DNA of 64,000 nt from Larix kaempferi. Its lineage: Eukaryota; Streptophyta; Pinopsida; Pinales; Pinaceae. Made by a program: the position numbers and the translations under genes. Shown here one piece after another: positions 62,147-64,000 of the stretch. A model generated the notes under the pieces. That model made no database searches, was not told the origin of the DNA, and saw only the letters and a program-made list of their open reading frames with translations. The stretch covers positions 12,002,501-12,066,500 of the forward strand of contig BSBM01000608.1 of the NCBI GenBank assembly GCA_027924585.1. Direction: 5' to 3'. Each line of letters opens with the position of its first letter. Position 1 is the first letter of the stretch.

Positions 62147-64000
62147 ATGTCAGAACCACCATAGAGATCACGACGAGTACAGGGAAAAATCCCTCCACCA
62201 CCACCACCACCACTGGCACGGACCTCCGGTCCACCTGCATCATGTATTCCCACCCCTCCTGGCCGGGGTGTTGGTCGAGGGAACATTCCACCGCCGATAC
62301 ACACTACATCTTCAGTTCCATCTGTAACCATTACTCACGACACAGTCAGGGAACCTCTTGCAGTTTCTGCAACCACTAGTATATCTGAGATTTCAACTGT
62401 CACTTCACCCACTGTTATTCCAGATATATCTGCCACAGTGGACAACATTACAGCAGCTGAATCTAGTACAACCCAAAATACTAGAGCAGAGGCCATCCTC
62501 CTACCTAATGTCAACATATCCCTTCCACCAGAAACTTTCCACGATGACACAAACGGATCTGCTGGCACCACTGAAGGTTCTGACCAGGATATACCTAGCT
62601 TGATTTCAGTCCCAGGAAGGTATGTTGAAATTATTGAAGACACTCAACTTCCTGACACACCTTTTGAACCTGATTATGGCTTTATCACCTCCCAGGCGGA
62701 GCTTCCGCCTGTTATCACCGTGCCATCCAGCGTTCATCCGCAAGAAACCAGTTCTTCCAGCAACGTACCTCATACCATATCTCTCCCCAACCTCCCTCCA
62801 GGACATGAGATCATGGCCTCCATTCAGTCTAGTATGGTTAGTCTAGCAAATTCCCCGTTAGCGTCGGCACAGTTTAAACGCGACACAGAGCAAATTCTCT
62901 CGACAGCTTCCAGATATCCCCCTGTTACCCATCCTCCTGACTATCAGGATCCCAACATCCCGTCTAGCACATAGTTTCATTACTCCTATGAAGACGGCTC
63001 CGGACCTTCATACGTTACTATACCTATGTTCCCACCGGACCCCGAAAACCCTTTTCAGGACATGAACCCGGACCCAGCCTTCGATGGTTCTCCTATCATT
63101 GAACACGATATGGACGATACCCCCGATACCCCTAGATTAAATTCTTCACATTTGCTGCCATCACCCATGTTTGGCGCACATTCTATGAGGGATAACCCAG
63201 TTTTTTCTCCGTCCTCACCTGTCAGATATGGAAGATCCCCTCCACAAATCGACACTTTTGGCACCGTTGGCCAATCGACACTATCGTACTTGGCTAGTGT
63301 CGGAAGAACACCAAGTCATACTGCTGGATCTTCCATTTTGACCGGAGGTTCACCTTCGGCCACTATCTACACTATCTCAGGAGGTGGACAACCGACCGCC
63401 ATGGTCCCCAACTCCAACAACCAAACTCCTCCTGGTGGGCCATCAACCCAACCAGCTAGAGGACAATCCTTTGTTGGGAACCCCGTTCCTAGTCAACAAC
63501 CTCCCCCTATAGGGCCATCCAACCCATCTACTGGAGGGAAACCCATCGGCTCCATCCAACAACCCTCCCAACCAATAGCATCTGCTCAGTATGTTATGTA
63601 CAAAACACCTGGCAGCAGACAACCTTATACCGATTTTCCAATCGGGCCTCATCCTCAACATCCCCCATCAGGTACGCTTCCTTCTTGGGAACCTCAAATC
63701 CCACAGAGTGGGGGGTACTCATTATTTGGAAACTGGAACCCAGCTGGGGGGCAATCTCAAATTCCCCCCAACTTGAACTTCGGCTTCCCTTATCCTTCGG
63801 CTGCTACAACTTCATGGAACCCATCCCTTCAATTTCCACACGTTCCTCAAGGAGGAACGAACCTTCCATGGAAACCACTATCGCAGCCACCTCCCAACCC
63901 TGCTATGGGAAACCCTCCACTTACTCAATATAGTGGTAACATTCCTGGAACACAACAAATCCAAGGAACTTTTTCCCAACCAGGAGCAGTAACCATTCCT
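62147..64000 (+). pseudogene. TAIL gag-like protein, two nonsense codons, runs off the window
   Basis: From ATG at 62147 one frame stays open to the window end apart from TAG at 62162-62164 (sixth codon) and TAG at 62972-62974. It begins MSEPP, a stop, then RSRRVQGKIPPPPPPPP, then a Ser/Thr/Ile-rich region. After residue ~280 it is dominated by Pro, Gly, Gln, Ser and Trp (GNPVPSQQPPPIGPSNP, TSWNPSLQFPHVPQGG). The style is like the front of gag polyproteins in several large plant elements and like the start of the OUT gag piece. The capsid and zinc knuckles would lie beyond 64000. The early stop suggests this copy is dead, or that translation starts later. Confidence 0.65.

Overview
The window looks like intergenic DNA from a very large, transposon-packed seed-plant nuclear genome. 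A gymnosperm is my guess, from the AT-rich intergenic style, the giant LTRs and the deep nesting; that is inference, since no species marker is visible. I found no convincing intact host gene, no rRNA or tRNA gene and no CRISPR array. Almost everything recognisable is LTR retrotransposon. Names used below: OUT (outer element), COP (Ty1/copia), GYP (young Ty3/gypsy), LONG (Ty3/gypsy with 2.9-kb LTRs), PAL (dispersed palindrome-rich repeat, three copies) and TAIL (element running off the right end).

Layout. 1-3575: noncoding DNA with a degenerate ~250-bp duplication, a decayed minus-strand gag fragment (1158-1979) and another decayed minus-strand coding stretch (2203-2700). 3576-30975: a three-level nest. 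OUT has its 5' LTR at 3576-4489 and its 3' LTR from 9547; that 3' LTR is split by COP (9687-30196, target duplication ATAAT). COP's 3' untranslated region is in turn split by GYP (11597-25020, target duplication TACAT). LTR divergence fits the order: 4 substitutions in 1411 bp for GYP, roughly 5% for COP and OUT. GYP has an uninterrupted 1995-residue gag-pol and a 952-residue third ORF on the minus strand, with a tRNA-Asp primer site and a polypurine tract. COP has an initiator-Met primer site and one gag-pol frame broken only by four nonsense codons and two integrase active-site changes. OUT encodes only gag- and protease-like fragments, followed by an array of hairpins with a shared loop.

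31500-37170: two PAL copies, simple tandem arrays and one weak gene-like stretch (33642-34217). 37377-50787: LONG, with equal 2938-bp LTRs, a decayed plus-strand gag-pol in which an extra RNase H lies between protease and reverse transcriptase, and a 135-codon ORF inside each LTR. 50925-51800: a fold-back repeat. 52941-54245: third PAL copy, followed by a badly decayed coiled-coil protein region to ~57400. 58880-59342: a solo copia-type LTR. From ~59480: TAIL, with a 5' LTR ending near 60297, a primer site at 60302, a long leader and a gag-like frame from 62147 to the window end with two nonsense codons.

The most unusual theme is that three unrelated repeats (OUT internal region, PAL, LONG LTRs) each carry arrays of short inverted repeats whose stems vary between units while mostly staying self-complementary. 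The OUT array is the clearest: at least 19 hairpins, a near-constant loop core around CTCGTTAAAAA, and stems of at least four different sequences. This is my best candidate for an undescribed structured element.
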